Numbered from the stretch's first letter, positions 52,087 through 61,185 are shown. The stretch: 64,000 nt of DNA from Rhodococcus sp. OK519 (GCF_003051005.1 NZ_QAOW01000001.1:248001-312000), one strand, 5' to 3'. Notes: a model not told the origin generated them from the sequence alone. Numbers and translations: made by a program.

Positions 52087-54387
52087 ATGGACACATTCGT
52101 GACGTTCACGATCCTGGGTCTCGTCCTGGGCTCGGTGTACGCAATCGCCGCCTCCGGGCTGGTACTCACCTACAACACGTCCGGCATCTTCAACTTCGCG
52201 CACGGTGCGCAGGCGATGCTCGGTGCATTCCTCTATTGGCAGTTCCGCTACGGCTGGGGCATGCCGACACCGCTCGCGCTGCTGCTGACGATCGGCGTCG
52301 CAGGTCCGCTGATGGGCCTGCTGCTGTACGCGCTGATCATGCGCGGACTGCGTGACACCGCCGAAGTCACCAAGATCGTCGTCACGGTGTCGATCCTTCT
52401 CGGTGGTGTGTCGCTCTCCCACTGGTTCTGGCATCCCGAGGACCCGCGGACCGTCCAGATGTTCTTCGGCGACGACACCCGCTTCTCGTTCTTCGGCGCC
52501 ACTGTCCACATGCACGAGATCATCTGTCTCGTCGCGGCCGTGCTCATCGCCGTGGGCCTGCGCTTCCTGTTCACCCGCACCCGTCTGGGTGTCTCGATGC
52601 GCGGCGTCGTCGACGACCCGGATCTGCTGCGACTCAACGGTCACAACCCGGAGCGCATCGCCGCGTTCTCGTGGGCGCTCGGCTCCACGCTCGCGGTCGT
52701 CGCGGGCATCCTGATCACGCCGATCAGCGGTGGCACGCTCGAGGCGAACCTGCTGACCCTGCTCGTGATCGACGCCTTCGCCGCCGCGATGTTCGGTCGG
52801 CTGCGCAGCATCCCGCGCACGTTCGTCGGTGCGATCTTCCTCGGCCTCGCCGGCACCTACGTGCTCGGTTACTTCCCGTCCGAGTGGACCTGGACGTCCA
52901 ACCTGCGTGTCTCGCTGCCGATGATCGCGCTGTTCGTGGTCCTCATCGTGCTGCCCCAGGACCGCTTGCGCGGCGCCGCGGTCCGCACCCGGGAGCGGTA
53001 CACCGTCCCGACGGTGCGCAAGGCCGTCGCGTGGGGCGCGGCACTGCTGGTGATCGTCTACATGGTCCGACTGCTGATGGTCGAGTCCGCGATCACCACG
53101 CTCACGCTGGGGATGTCGTTCGCGATCATCGCGCTGTCGCTGACACTGCTCACCGGCTACGCGGGCGAGATGAACCTCGCGGTCGTCTCGTTCGGTGCCA
53201 TCTCGACGATCGTCGCCTACCACTTCGGCACGTCGGGCAGCGGCCTGGCGACACGACTGACCCTGTGGGGCCTGATCATCGGCACCCTGGTCGCGGCCGT
53301 CATCGGCGGCCTGGTCGCGCTGCCGGCGCTCCGCCTACGGGGTCTGTACCTGGCCCTCGCGACGATGGCGTTCGGTGTGTTCCTCAGCAATATGGTGCTG
53401 CGTGACACCACCGAGCACGAGCTGTTCGGCGTCAAGTTCTCGCTGTTCACCGGCGGCAGCCTGTCGATCCCGCCGCTGAAGGTCGGCCCCCTCGACCTGA
53501 GCAACCAGACGACGTTCCTCATGACGGTCACGGCCATCTTCGCGGTCCTGGCGATCGGTGTCATCGCGCTCCGCAACAGCGGGTACGGCCGTCGACTCGC
53601 CGCGATGAAGGACAGCCCGGCCGCGGCCGCGATGCTCGGACAGAATCTCGTCAAGCTCAAGCTCAGCGTCTTCATGCTCTCGGCCGGCATCGCCGGGCTC
53701 GGCGGCATCCTGATGTCGAGTGCGATCGGTGCGGTCTCCAACGAGAACTTCTCGATCATGATCAGCCTGACGATCCTGATGCTCACCGTCGTCGCCGGTA
53801 TCGGCTACGTGACGGGTGCGCTGTTCGGCGGACTCATGGCCGGCGTCGGCTTCGCCGTGATCATGGTGTCGTTCAACAACCTCGGCGCGGCTCAGCCCGA
53901 ACTCGAGGGGCTGTGGACGTTCATGGGCCACCTTGCCGCCGTCAGCCCCGCGCTGATCGGTCTCGGCGTCGGCAAGAACCCGTCCGGCGTGGTGCACGAC
54001 GTCCTCGAGGGCTACCGCCACCTGCGTAACGCCAAGCCGGTGCTGATCGGCGGCGCAGCGGTGGTGGGCGTGTCCTACGTCCTCTCGCTGACCGGAGTCC
54101 TCGGCAACTGGTGGTTCGCGACGATCACGATCGTCACGGTGTTCATGCTCCCGGTCGTCGGACAGATGTTCATGCCGGAGGCGGTGCTCGGCAAGGAAGC
54201 CGCAGAAGCTGCGAAGGGCACCCCGCCCGAGGAGATCGGCGTCGACCTGCCCTACACCGAGGATCGCCTGGCCGAACTCGACCGTGAACTGGGCCTGCCG
54301 GCCGACGTCACCGAGCACACCGCGGTGGCACAGTTCGGCGAGCCGTCGTCCGCCGTGAAGCCGAAGGAGGCGATCGTCCATGCCTGA
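52087..54387 (+). CDS. Fused LivH-LivM ABC transporter permease
   Basis: A 766-aa protein that joins both permeases of a branched-chain-type importer. Residues about 1-290 are LivH-like (SGLVLTYNTSGIFNFAHGAQ, the typical N-terminal block). Residues about 330-640 are LivM-like (LLTGYAGEMNLAVVSFGAIS, LRGLYLALATMAFGVFLSN). A C-terminal extension adds two helices (VLIGGAAVVGVSYVLSLTGV) and an acidic cytoplasmic tail. ATG 52087 has GAGGG 8 nt upstream. The stop overlaps the ATPase gene by 8 nt. Confidence 0.92.
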   Translation: MDTFVTFTILGLVLGSVYAIAASGLVLTYNTSGIFNFAHGAQAMLGAFLYWQFRYGWGMPTPLALLLTIGVAGPLMGLLLYALIMRGLRDTAEVTKIVVTVSILLGGVSLSHWFWHPEDPRTVQMFFGDDTRFSFFGATVHMHEIICLVAAVLIAVGLRFLFTRTRLGVSMRGVVDDPDLLRLNGHNPERIAAFSWALGSTLAVVAGILITPISGGTLEANLLTLLVIDAFAAAMFGRLRSIPRTFVGAIFLGLAGTYVLGYFPSEWTWTSNLRVSLPMIALFVVLIVLPQDRLRGAAVRTRERYTVPTVRKAVAWGAALLVIVYMVRLLMVESAITTLTLGMSFAIIALSLTLLTGYAGEMNLAVVSFGAISTIVAYHFGTSGSGLATRLTLWGLIIGTLVAAVIGGLVALPALRLRGLYLALATMAFGVFLSNMVLRDTTEHELFGVKFSLFTGGSLSIPPLKVGPLDLSNQTTFLMTVTAIFAVLAIGVIALRNSGYGRRLAAMKDSPAAAAMLGQNLVKLKLSVFMLSAGIAGLGGILMSSAIGAVSNENFSIMISLTILMLTVVAGIGYVTGALFGGLMAGVGFAVIMVSFNNLGAAQPELEGLWTFMGHLAAVSPALIGLGVGKNPSGVVHDVLEGYRHLRNAKPVLIGGAAVVGVSYVLSLTGVLGNWWFATITIVTVFMLPVVGQMFMPEAVLGKEAAEAAKGTPPEEIGVDLPYTEDRLAELDRELGLPADVTEHTAVAQFGEPSSAVKPKEAIVHA

Positions 54388-55123
54388 CACCCCCATCCTC
54401 GAAACGCGTGGGATCACCGTCAAGTTCGGCGGCAACGTCGCCGTGAACGACGTCAGCATCACCGTCGAGAGCGGCGCCATCACGGGCCTGATCGGGCCGA
54501 ACGGTGCCGGCAAGACGACGCTGTTCAACACGATCACCGGCCTGCAGAAGCCGGCGTCGGGCAAGATCCTGCTCGACGGGCACGACGTCACCCGGCTCTC
54601 GCCCGCCAAGCGCGCGAACAAGGGTCTGGCCCGTACCTTCCAGCGACTCGAGCTGTTCCTGTCGCTGTCGGTGCGGGACAACATCCGGGTGGCCGGTGAC
54701 ATCCACCGGTCGAACACGCGCAACAAGATCGACGTCGACGCCGAGACCGACCGGATCCTCGAGCTCACCAAGCTCACCGATGTCGCGGACAAGGACGTCT
54801 CCGACATCCCGACCGGCCGGGCCCGCGTCGTCGAGGCGGCACGCGCCCTGATGACGTCGCCGCGACTGCTCCTGCTCGACGAGCCTGCCTCCGGTCAGAC
54901 GGAGCAGGAGACCGAGGACTTCGCGGAGCTGCTGCTGCAGCTTGCGGCGGACGGCCTCGCGATCTGCCTCGTCGAGCACGACATCCCGCTGGTGATGAAG
55001 CTGTGCAAGCAGATTCACGTGCTCGACTACGGCGCTGTGCTGGCGTCGGGCAGCGCGGCCCAGGTGCGCGACGACCCCGCGGTGATCGCCGCCTACATCG
55101 GCACGGCAGAGGAGGCAGTGTGA
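54380..55123 (+). CDS. ABC transporter ATP-binding protein (LivG-like)
   Basis: A 247-aa ATPase with Walker [13 protein letters not shown]-loop RTFQRLELF, Walker B LLLLDEPASG and switch His in LVEHDIPLV. The ABC signature reads IPTGRARVVEAARAL in place of LSGGQ or LSYGE; a PTG-type signature is common in importers with fused permeases, so this is a family trait rather than decay. It overlaps the permease gene (8 nt) and the next ATPase gene (TGATG). Confidence 0.92.
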   Translation: MPDTPILETRGITVKFGGNVAVNDVSITVESGAITGLIGPNGAGKTTLFNTITGLQKPASGKILLDGHDVTRLSPAKRANKGLARTFQRLELFLSLSVRDNIRVAGDIHRSNTRNKIDVDAETDRILELTKLTDVADKDVSDIPTGRARVVEAARALMTSPRLLLLDEPASGQTEQETEDFAELLLQLAADGLAICLVEHDIPLVMKLCKQIHVLDYGAVLASGSAAQVRDDPAVIAAYIGTAEEAV

Positions 55124-55875
55124 TGTCGACTGTGACCACGAACGTGACTGACACGGATGGCGGTCGTCACGAGGCGCCCACACCGTTGCTCGAAATGGCC
55201 GGTGTCCGAGCAGGATACGGTCCGATCGAAGTGCTCCATGGGGTGGACCTGGCCGTCGCGCCGGGCACCGTGATGGCACTGCTCGGACCCAACGGTGGTG
55301 GCAAGACCTCGACGCTCAAGATCTGTTCGGGCATTCTGCCGATCACGCAGGGCGAACTTCGTCTCGCGGGACGGTGCGTCAACGGCGTCGAGGCGTCGGA
55401 CCTGTCCAAGCTGGGCGTCTGCTCGATCCCCGAGGGCCGGGGCATCTTCGCGAACCTCACGGTCCGTGAAAACCTTTGGATCGCAACGGGAACCGGGTCG
55501 GATCTCGCGAAGCTCGAGGAGGTCGCGTACACGCGGTTCCCGATCCTCGGCAAGCGCAAGAACCAGTTGGCGGGCTCGATGTCCGGCGGCGAGCAGCAGA
55601 TGCTGGCGCTGTCCCGGGCGCTCGGCACCGACCCCACCGTGCTGCTGCTCGACGAGCTGTCGATGGGCCTGGCCCCGCGAATCGTCTCGCAGATGTACGA
55701 CATCGTCGGCCAACTGGTCGCGGAGGGGCTGACGATTCTCGTGGCCGAGCAGTTCGCTCGCGCCGTGCTGCCGATCGCCGATCGTGCAGCGCTCATGCTC
55801 CACGGACGAGTGGTCCGCGTCGGTGCACCCGACGAAATCGAGAACGAACTTTCCAACAGCTACCTAGGAGGATGA
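55123..55875 (+). CDS. ABC transporter ATP-binding protein (LivF-like)
   Basis: A 250-aa ATPase of the LivF type: LLGPNGGGKTSTLK (Walker A), SIPEGRGIFANLTVRENL (typical of LivF), SMSGGEQQMLALSRAL (signature) and LLLDELSMGLAP. With the LivG-like protein it forms the heterodimer that drives import. An N-terminal extension of about 22 residues is Thr/Asp-rich. It starts inside the preceding stop. Confidence 0.94.
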   Translation: MSTVTTNVTDTDGGRHEAPTPLLEMAGVRAGYGPIEVLHGVDLAVAPGTVMALLGPNGGGKTSTLKICSGILPITQGELRLAGRCVNGVEASDLSKLGVCSIPEGRGIFANLTVRENLWIATGTGSDLAKLEEVAYTRFPILGKRKNQLAGSMSGGEQQMLALSRALGTDPTVLLLDELSMGLAPRIVSQMYDIVGQLVAEGLTILVAEQFARAVLPIADRAALMLHGRVVRVGAPDEIENELSNSYLGG

Positions 55876-55877
55876 CG

Positions 55878-56231
55878 ATGACCACTCTCGCAGATGAGCG
55901 TCGCGCCCAGTTCAAGTCCGACGTCGACGACCTCAAGCTCAAGACCGGCCAGTCCCGTGGCGACGGTGCCGCGCGTATCGCCGGCCTGGCGCTCATGGCC
56001 GTCGGTGTCGTCGCAGCATTCATCGTCTACATCTCGTCGCTGACGCAGAGCGACCTGCGCAACATCGCGTCGTACCAGATCCTGGCCACCGCGTTCCTCG
56101 CGTTGACCGTGATCGGTGCCGCCCTTTACCTGGCGGGCGCGATCGCCAGGATCCTGCGGCTGTGGCTGCTGCGCCAGCTGCACGAGGGCCAGGCGCAGGC
56201 CGATCAGATCGCGGCTGCGCTGTCGAAGTAG
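55878..56231 (+). CDS. Two-span membrane protein linked to the ABC importer
   Basis: A 117-aa protein. A charged N-terminal helix (RRAQFKSDVDDLKLKTGQSR) is followed by two transmembrane helices (IAGLALMAVGVVAAFIVYIS and ILATAFLALTVIGAALYLAG) and an amphipathic tail (LRLWLLRQLHEGQAQADQIA). AGGAGG lies 6 nt before ATG 55878; ATG 55872 overlaps the LivF stop but is too close to that site. It is the last gene of the importer operon. No standard importer has such a part, so an accessory role is inferred. Confidence 0.8.
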   Translation: MTTLADERRAQFKSDVDDLKLKTGQSRGDGAARIAGLALMAVGVVAAFIVYISSLTQSDLRNIASYQILATAFLALTVIGAALYLAGAIARILRLWLLRQLHEGQAQADQIAAALSK

Positions 56232-56245
56232 TCGACACCGGTGCT

Positions 56246-56290
56246 GCCGGGTCCGACACCTCCTCGGGGGAGGGGGGAGTCGGGCCCGGC
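56246..56290 (+). terminator. Terminator of the ABC importer operon
   Basis: Twelve-nt arms (56246-56257, 56279-56290) pair with one G-T wobble around a 21-nt G-rich loop, which can fold further. It lies 14 nt after the last gene and just before the end of the converging VOC gene. Confidence 0.65.
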
Positions 56291-56316
56291 TTCCGGCGTT
56301 TCGGGGTCGCGGGATC

Positions 56317-56697
56317 TCAGCGCAGGTCGCGGCGGATCGGATGATCCTCGGGGATCTGCACCAGGACGATCGGGATGTCGTCGGGGTCGGCGATCCACAT
56401 CTCGTGCAGGCCCCACGGCTCCAGCCGTGCGTCGCGCACGATGGGCACCTCGGCCCGGACCAGTTCCTCCTGGGCGGCGGTCAGGTCCCGCACCTGCAGC
56501 CACAGTGCACCCGCAAATCGCGTTTCCAGATCCGTGCCGCCGTGCGCGCTCACCTCGATCAGGCCCTGCCCGGCGAAGAACACCGTGCCGCCCGGGTACT
56601 CGCGGGCGATGGCCAATCCCAGCACGTCACGATAGAACGCCAGCGTCACCTCGTAGTCCCTGGGACGCAGAATCGTTCTGCTGCTGAGTATCTCCAC
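56317..56697 (-). CDS. VOC family protein (Rv0546c-like)
   Basis: A 126-aa glyoxalase-fold protein: SRTILRPRDYEVTLAFYRDV at the start, FFAGQGLIEVSAHG and PWGLHEMWIADPDDIPIVLV. It resembles Rv0546c, between pit and menB in M. tuberculosis. GTG 56697 is chosen because AGAGGAA lies 6 nt upstream; longer starts would read through a 15-bp tandem repeat as meaningless TAGQA units. Substrate unknown. Confidence 0.85.
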   Translation of the reverse strand: MEILSSRTILRPRDYEVTLAFYRDVLGLAIAREYPGGTVFFAGQGLIEVSAHGGTDLETRFAGALWLQVRDLTAAQEELVRAEVPIVRDARLEPWGLHEMWIADPDDIPIVLVQIPEDHPIRRDLR

Positions 56698-56730
56698 GTT
56701 CGTTCCTCTCGTCTCGCGCGCGGTCGGCGT

Positions 56731-56790
56731 CGCTTGTCCAGCTGTCGCTTGTCCAGCTGTCGCTTGTCCAGCTGTCACTTGTCCAGCTGT
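56731..56790. repeat. 15-bp tandem array, four units
   Basis: CGCTTGTCCAGCTGT is repeated at 56731, 56746 and 56761, with a one-base variant at 56776 and a partial fifth unit to about 56797. Each unit contains the palindrome CAGCTG. The array fills the gap between two leftward genes and reaches the stop codon of the upstream one. Confidence 0.92.
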
Positions 56791-57239
56791 CACTGTTCTG
56801 GGGCGGGGCGGGCCTCGTGCCCGGCCCGACCCCGGGTCCGCCGCGCTTCCTTCATCTCGGCCTCGAACAGGTGCCGTCGTCCGTCGAGCAGCACTCCGCG
56901 CACGGCCTTCTCGTGCTCACGTAGCTCGGACCAGTAGCCGTCATCGAACTCCTCGACGACCTGGAAGGTCCAACGTCCCTCGACGACGTTGCGCCCCACC
57001 ATCGCTGTCTGCAACCGATCCGCGGCCGCCGGATGCCCGGACGCGGTCAACTTCTCGACTGCGTCGCCGAGCTGCAGATCGGCCCGGCCCATCAACTGGT
57101 GAAACGCGTACAGGTGGCCGCGGGCCTGCTCGACCGTTTCGAGGGCTTCGGACAGTTTGCCGACGGCTTCGACGGTGGCATCCGTGACGCCTTCGGGGCG
57201 GCGGTGTTCGGGTTCGGGTTGCTCGCGGTCGACGGTCAT
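56790..57239 (-). CDS. Conserved hypothetical helical protein
   Basis: A 149-aa protein rich in charged residues and predicted to be mostly helical (ATVEAVGKLSEALETVEQAR, YAFHQLMGRADLQLGDAVEK). The segment MVGRNVVEGRWTFQVVEEFD looks conserved. The C-terminus is basic and then Ala/Pro-rich. ATG 57239 is chosen because the frame upstream reads through the next gene. Family name not recognised. Confidence 0.72.
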   Translation of the reverse strand: MTVDREQPEPEHRRPEGVTDATVEAVGKLSEALETVEQARGHLYAFHQLMGRADLQLGDAVEKLTASGHPAAADRLQTAMVGRNVVEGRWTFQVVEEFDDGYWSELREHEKAVRGVLLDGRRHLFEAEMKEARRTRGRAGHEARPAPEQ

Positions 57240-57292
57240 GGGTACCAGTGTGCCGTCCGGTCCGCTCCGGCGTGGACTCCGTCGCGGGGCAG

Positions 57293-57916
57293 TCACGATC
57301 CGGACGCGTGCGCGACGAACCATTCGCGGGCGCGTTCGGCGACGACGTCGAGGGTGCCGGGTTCGGAGAACAGGTGCGTGGCGCCGGGCACGATCTCCAA
57401 CTCGTGGTCGCACTCGAGCAGTTTCGCGGCCTGCCGGTTCAGTTCGATCACCTCGGTGTCGAGGGATCCGACCAGAAGCAGCGTCGGCGCCTGGACCATC
57501 GACAGGCGTGAACCGGTGAGGTCGGGGCGGCCGCCGCGGGACACGATCGCGCAGATGTCGTTGCCCCGTTCGGCGGCGGCGTGCAGGGCTGCGGCCGCGC
57601 CGGTGCTCGCGCCGAAGTACGCGATCGACGACGTGCGCTCGCGCAGTTTCGCGGTGACCTCGAGCAGTCGGCACGACAGCAGCGGGATGTCGAACACCAG
57701 CCTGCGGTCGCCCTCCTCCTGCGGGGCGAGCAGGTCGAACAGCAATGTGCCGAGGCCGACATCCTGCAGGAGTTCGGCGACCATCCGGTTGCGCGGACTG
57801 AACCGGCCGCTGCCGCTGCCGTGCACGAACACGACTGCGGGCAGCGGACCGACAGGGTCGGTCAGTGCCCCGGACAGGCGCACGCCGTCGACGTCGAACT
57901 CGACCTCGGTGCTCAC
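57293..57916 (-). CDS. Alpha/beta hydrolase, dienelactone hydrolase-like
   Basis: A protein of about 207 aa with an alpha/beta hydrolase fold: VVFVHGSGSGRFSPRNR (oxyanion region), the nucleophile elbow YFGASTGAAAALHA (GASTG), Asp in VGSLDTEVIELN and His in PGATHLFSEPG. It resembles the small hydrolases often fused or paired with phosphoribosyltransferases. The GTG start at 57916 gives the typical N-terminus; the in-frame extension upstream runs into the acyltransferase gene. Substrate unknown. Confidence 0.85.
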   Translation of the reverse strand: MSTEVEFDVDGVRLSGALTDPVGPLPAVVFVHGSGSGRFSPRNRMVAELLQDVGLGTLLFDLLAPQEEGDRRLVFDIPLLSCRLLEVTAKLRERTSSIAYFGASTGAAAALHAAAERGNDICAIVSRGGRPDLTGSRLSMVQAPTLLLVGSLDTEVIELNRQAAKLLECDHELEIVPGATHLFSEPGTLDVVAERAREWFVAHASGS

Positions 57917-57977
57917 CTGTCCATTGCACACCCGATCGCGTGCGCACCCAAGGGGAATCGGTGTATCCGTCGGGGCC

Positions 57978-60167
57978 TCAGCCGTCGCCGAGGGCACGGT
58001 CGGCGAGCGCGCCGATCACCGGGGAGAGCGCTTCGGCGTGTTCGACCGTGAGGTGGTTGTCGTCGCGGAACACCAGGCCGTTGCCGACGATGACGGGGCA
58101 CAGCTCGGCCGTGCAGAACAGATCTGTGAGGTCGGCATACCGGCCGCCGCCCGCCGCGGTCGCCGCGGCCTCGGCGGCGACGCCGGACGCGTTCATCGCG
58201 GCCGCGCGTGTCGGCGTGCAGGCCGTCGCGTCGTCGAGGTGGGCGGACAGACACGTCGGAACCGTCGAATGCGGATCCGGCACCGGCCCGAGAACCAGCA
58301 CGTCGGCACCGGTGACCCGTAGCCCGGCGACCATCCGGGTGAGGGCATCGAGCCATTCCGGACCGTATGTCGTGAATCCGAAATCGCCACCGTAGCGGCG
58401 GGACATGCTCAGCACGATCAGCCGCGGACGCTCGGCCTGCAGGCGGGCGACGACATCTCCGCGCCACTGTTCGCACTCGGTGTACCCGCGGCCCAGGTAC
58501 GGGCTGGTCAGAGGCAGGTCCAGCAGGGGACAGGTGACCTTGCCGAGGGTCTCGAGTCGCCAGTGCCGTTGCTCGGCGATCGGTTCGAACGCCGGACTCC
58601 ACATCGCGGCGTGCGAATCCCCCACGAGCACCGCCGACGTGCGCGAGGCGGTGTCGCCCGACGCGCATTCGTCCTGCCCCACCTCGAGCCACGAGCGCAC
58701 GCAGCCGTCGAGGAACACCTCCGGTTTGCTCGCCGGGGCCTCGGCGAGCGGCGGGGACAGGTTCGACGGCACCGCGCCCAGGCCGGCAGAGGCGGCCACC
58801 GCCGCCTGCACCTGTGCGGTCAGTTGGTCGACCGCGACGTCGTCGGGATCCGCGGTGGCAACGGTGTCCACCGTCGGCGCGGAGACCGCCAGCGCCGCCG
58901 CCGCCTCTCCGTGGCCGACCGGCGCCGGGCGCAGCATCAGCAGCACCAGACACACGCACACTCCGGCTGCGGTCACGGCGCCACCGAGAGCGAGACTCCG
59001 CGCGGCCGAACCGCGGAAAGGGGTGGCGAATCGGACGGGGTTCTCCACCAGCTTCAGGGTCAGCACTGCCAGTCCGGCGGACACCGCGACCGTCGTCAGG
59101 CTGCCGACCGGCCCCAGGCTGTGGCCGACGGCGACGGGCACGAGGATCAGCAGCGGCCAGTGCCACAGGTACCACGAGTACGACAGGCGCCCGATCGCGC
59201 GCACCGGGGGCAGGGACAGCACACGGCCGCAACCGGATCCGGCTGCCGCGCAGCCGGCACCGATGACGAGCGCGGTCCCCGCCACCGGCAACAGCGCGGC
59301 CGTCCCGGGGTAGGGCGTCGTCTCACCCAGTCGCACCGCGGCGAACACGATCAGCGTCAGGCCCGTCCACCCCGCGCCGGCCGCGGCGAGTCGCGGGAGC
59401 AGGCGCCACAACGGGACCGAGAGTGCGACCAGCCCGCCGATCGCCAGTTCCCACGCGCGCGACGGGAGCGTGAAGAACGCCCACGGCGGCAGCGTGTCCG
59501 TCCACGTCAGCGACACCGCGAACGATGCGACGGCCACCGTCGCCAGCACCACCAGGTACGGCACCACAGACGGCGAGCGGTCCCCGGAGCGGCGCCGGAC
59601 GAGCCACGCCGTCCCGATGATGAGCGCCGGCCACAGCAGGTAGAACTGCTCCTCCACGCCGAGGGACCAGTAGTGCTGGAAGGGCGACGGGGGAGCGTCC
59701 GCGGCCAGGTAGTCGGTGCCGTGCGAGGCGAACCGATAGTTGCCGACGTACAACGCGCCGGCGATCCCGTCGCGGAGGGCGTCTCGCGCCTGCAGCGGCG
59801 GCAGGATCAGCGCCGAACCGATCGCGGTGACGACCAGCACCAGCGTCCCGGCGGGTAGTAGTCGTCGGGCGCGGGCGCCGTAGAACCGGGCCACCCGGAC
59901 GGTGCCGGTGGCGGTCACGTCCCGCCACAGCAACCCGGTGATGAGGAACCCGGAGACGACGAAGAACACGTCGACGCCGACGAACCCGCCGCGGATGCCG
60001 GGTACACCCGCGTGGAACAGCACGACGGCCAGCACTGCGACCGCACGCAGGCCCTCGATGTCGGGACGGAACGTGCCGGACCGGGCCGGGACGACATCCG
60101 GCGGGGTGGGTGCGGTGGACTGGCTGGTCGTATCGGCGAGGCGGATCGACGACGACATGGGCGCCAT
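57978..60167 (-). CDS. OafA/YrhL-type acyltransferase with C-terminal SGNH domain
   Basis: A 729-aa membrane enzyme. Residues about 30-400 form the acyltransferase-3 domain with ten or more helices (PDIEGLRAVAVLAVVLFHAG with the catalytic-type His, then FFVVSGFLITGLL and HYWSLGVEEQFYLLWP). Residues about 470-725 are an exported SGNH hydrolase-like domain: VLVGDSHAAMWSPA carries the Ser, and DDNHLTVEHAEAL carries the Asp/His pair. Such proteins O-acetylate or otherwise acylate cell-envelope glycans or lipids. GGGAG lies upstream of ATG 60167. Confidence 0.92.
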   Translation of the reverse strand: MAPMSSSIRLADTTSQSTAPTPPDVVPARSGTFRPDIEGLRAVAVLAVVLFHAGVPGIRGGFVGVDVFFVVSGFLITGLLWRDVTATGTVRVARFYGARARRLLPAGTLVLVVTAIGSALILPPLQARDALRDGIAGALYVGNYRFASHGTDYLAADAPPSPFQHYWSLGVEEQFYLLWPALIIGTAWLVRRRSGDRSPSVVPYLVVLATVAVASFAVSLTWTDTLPPWAFFTLPSRAWELAIGGLVALSVPLWRLLPRLAAAGAGWTGLTLIVFAAVRLGETTPYPGTAALLPVAGTALVIGAGCAAAGSGCGRVLSLPPVRAIGRLSYSWYLWHWPLLILVPVAVGHSLGPVGSLTTVAVSAGLAVLTLKLVENPVRFATPFRGSAARSLALGGAVTAAGVCVCLVLLMLRPAPVGHGEAAAALAVSAPTVDTVATADPDDVAVDQLTAQVQAAVAASAGLGAVPSNLSPPLAEAPASKPEVFLDGCVRSWLEVGQDECASGDTASRTSAVLVGDSHAAMWSPAFEPIAEQRHWRLETLGKVTCPLLDLPLTSPYLGRGYTECEQWRGDVVARLQAERPRLIVLSMSRRYGGDFGFTTYGPEWLDALTRMVAGLRVTGADVLVLGPVPDPHSTVPTCLSAHLDDATACTPTRAAAMNASGVAAEAAATAAGGGRYADLTDLFCTAELCPVIVGNGLVFRDDNHLTVEHAEALSPVIGALADRALGDG

Positions 60168-60219
60168 GATGCTCCCGGTGACTCACGTCACACGGGCGCC
60201 ACGCCGCTCCGAAAACGGA

Positions 60220-60251
60220 CGTGCCGCGTCCCCGATCGGGGACGCGGCACG
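60220..60251 (-). terminator. 32-bp perfect palindrome, menB terminator
   Basis: Two 15-nt arms (60220-60234, 60237-60251) match perfectly around AT; the RNA would form a hairpin with a small loop. On the minus strand it begins 33 nt after the menB stop. Confidence 0.85.
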
Positions 60252-60284
60252 ACGAGAAGCGGAGCGGCAGGGGCTCGGGACGGC

Positions 60285-61178
60285 TCAGTAGTACCAGGGG
60301 TACGGCGACCAGTCCGGGTCGCGCTTCTGCAGGAAGGAGTCCCGGCCCTCGACGGCCTCGTCGGTCATGTACGCCAGGCGGGTGGCCTCACCGGCGAACA
60401 ACTGCTGGCCCACCAGGCCGTCGTCCTGCAGGTTGAACGCGTACTTGAGCATGCGCTGCGCCTGCGGCGACTTGCCGTTGATCTTGGTGCCCCACTCGAT
60501 CGCGACGTTCTCGAGTTCGTCGTGATCGACGACCTTGTTGACCGCGCCCATCTGGTGCATGTCCTCGGCGGTGTAGGTGTCGCCGAGGAAGAAGATCTCG
60601 CGAGCGAACTTCTGGCCCACCATCTTCGCGAGGTACGCGCTGCCGTAACCGCCGTCGAAGCTGCCCACGTCGGCGTCGGTCTGCTTGAAGCGGGCGTGCT
60701 CGCGGGAGGCGAGCGTCAGGTCGCACACGACGTGCAGGCTGTGCCCGCCGCCCGCAGCCCAGCCGTTGACAAGGGCGATGACGACCTTCGGCATGAACCG
60801 GATCAGGCGCTGCACCTCGAGGATGTGCAGGCGGCCCGCGCGGGCCGGGTCGACCGACTCGGCCGTCTCCCCGGACGCGTATTGGTAGCCGCTGCGGCCG
60901 CGGATGCGCTGATCGCCGCCCGAGCAGAACGCCCAGCCGCCGTCCTTCTCGCTGGGACCGTTGCCGGTGAGCAGCACGCAGCCCACGTCGGACGTCATGC
61001 GCGCGTGGTCGAGTGTGCGGTACAGCTCGTCGACGGTGTGCGGGCGGAACGCATTTCGGACCTCGGGCCGATCGAACGCGATACGGACGATGCCCTCGGT
61101 GACATGACGGTGGTACGTGATGTCGGTGAGGTCCTCGAATCCGGGGACGGGACGCCAGAGCTGCGGGTTGAAGGTCAC
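60285..61178 (-). CDS. menB: 1,4-dihydroxy-2-naphthoyl-CoA synthase
   Basis: A 297-aa crotonase-fold enzyme that cyclises OSB-CoA (the MenE product) to DHNA-CoA. Typical MenB features are RNAFRPHTVDELYRTLDHAR, the oxyanion segment FCSGGDQRIRGRSGYQY, GGGHSLHVVCDLTLAS, the Asp region DADVGSFDGGYGSA, and the C-terminal PYPWYY. The GTG is preceded on its strand by TATCCT at 7 nt and no Shine-Dalgarno, suggesting a leaderless message. It is divergent from the thioesterase-menC pair. Confidence 0.97.
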   Translation of the reverse strand: MTFNPQLWRPVPGFEDLTDITYHRHVTEGIVRIAFDRPEVRNAFRPHTVDELYRTLDHARMTSDVGCVLLTGNGPSEKDGGWAFCSGGDQRIRGRSGYQYASGETAESVDPARAGRLHILEVQRLIRFMPKVVIALVNGWAAGGGHSLHVVCDLTLASREHARFKQTDADVGSFDGGYGSAYLAKMVGQKFAREIFFLGDTYTAEDMHQMGAVNKVVDHDELENVAIEWGTKINGKSPQAQRMLKYAFNLQDDGLVGQQLFAGEATRLAYMTDEAVEGRDSFLQKRDPDWSPYPWYY

Positions 61179-61185
61179 GGACCGA

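Noticed and set aside
54380-55123. LivG-like ATPase as a broken gene because of its PTG signature
   Set aside because: Walker A, Walker B and the switch His are intact, and this signature variant is usual in importers with fused permeases.
56731-56790. Possible CRISPR array
   Set aside because: Units of 15 bp are directly adjacent with no unique spacers, and no cas genes are present; it is a minisatellite.
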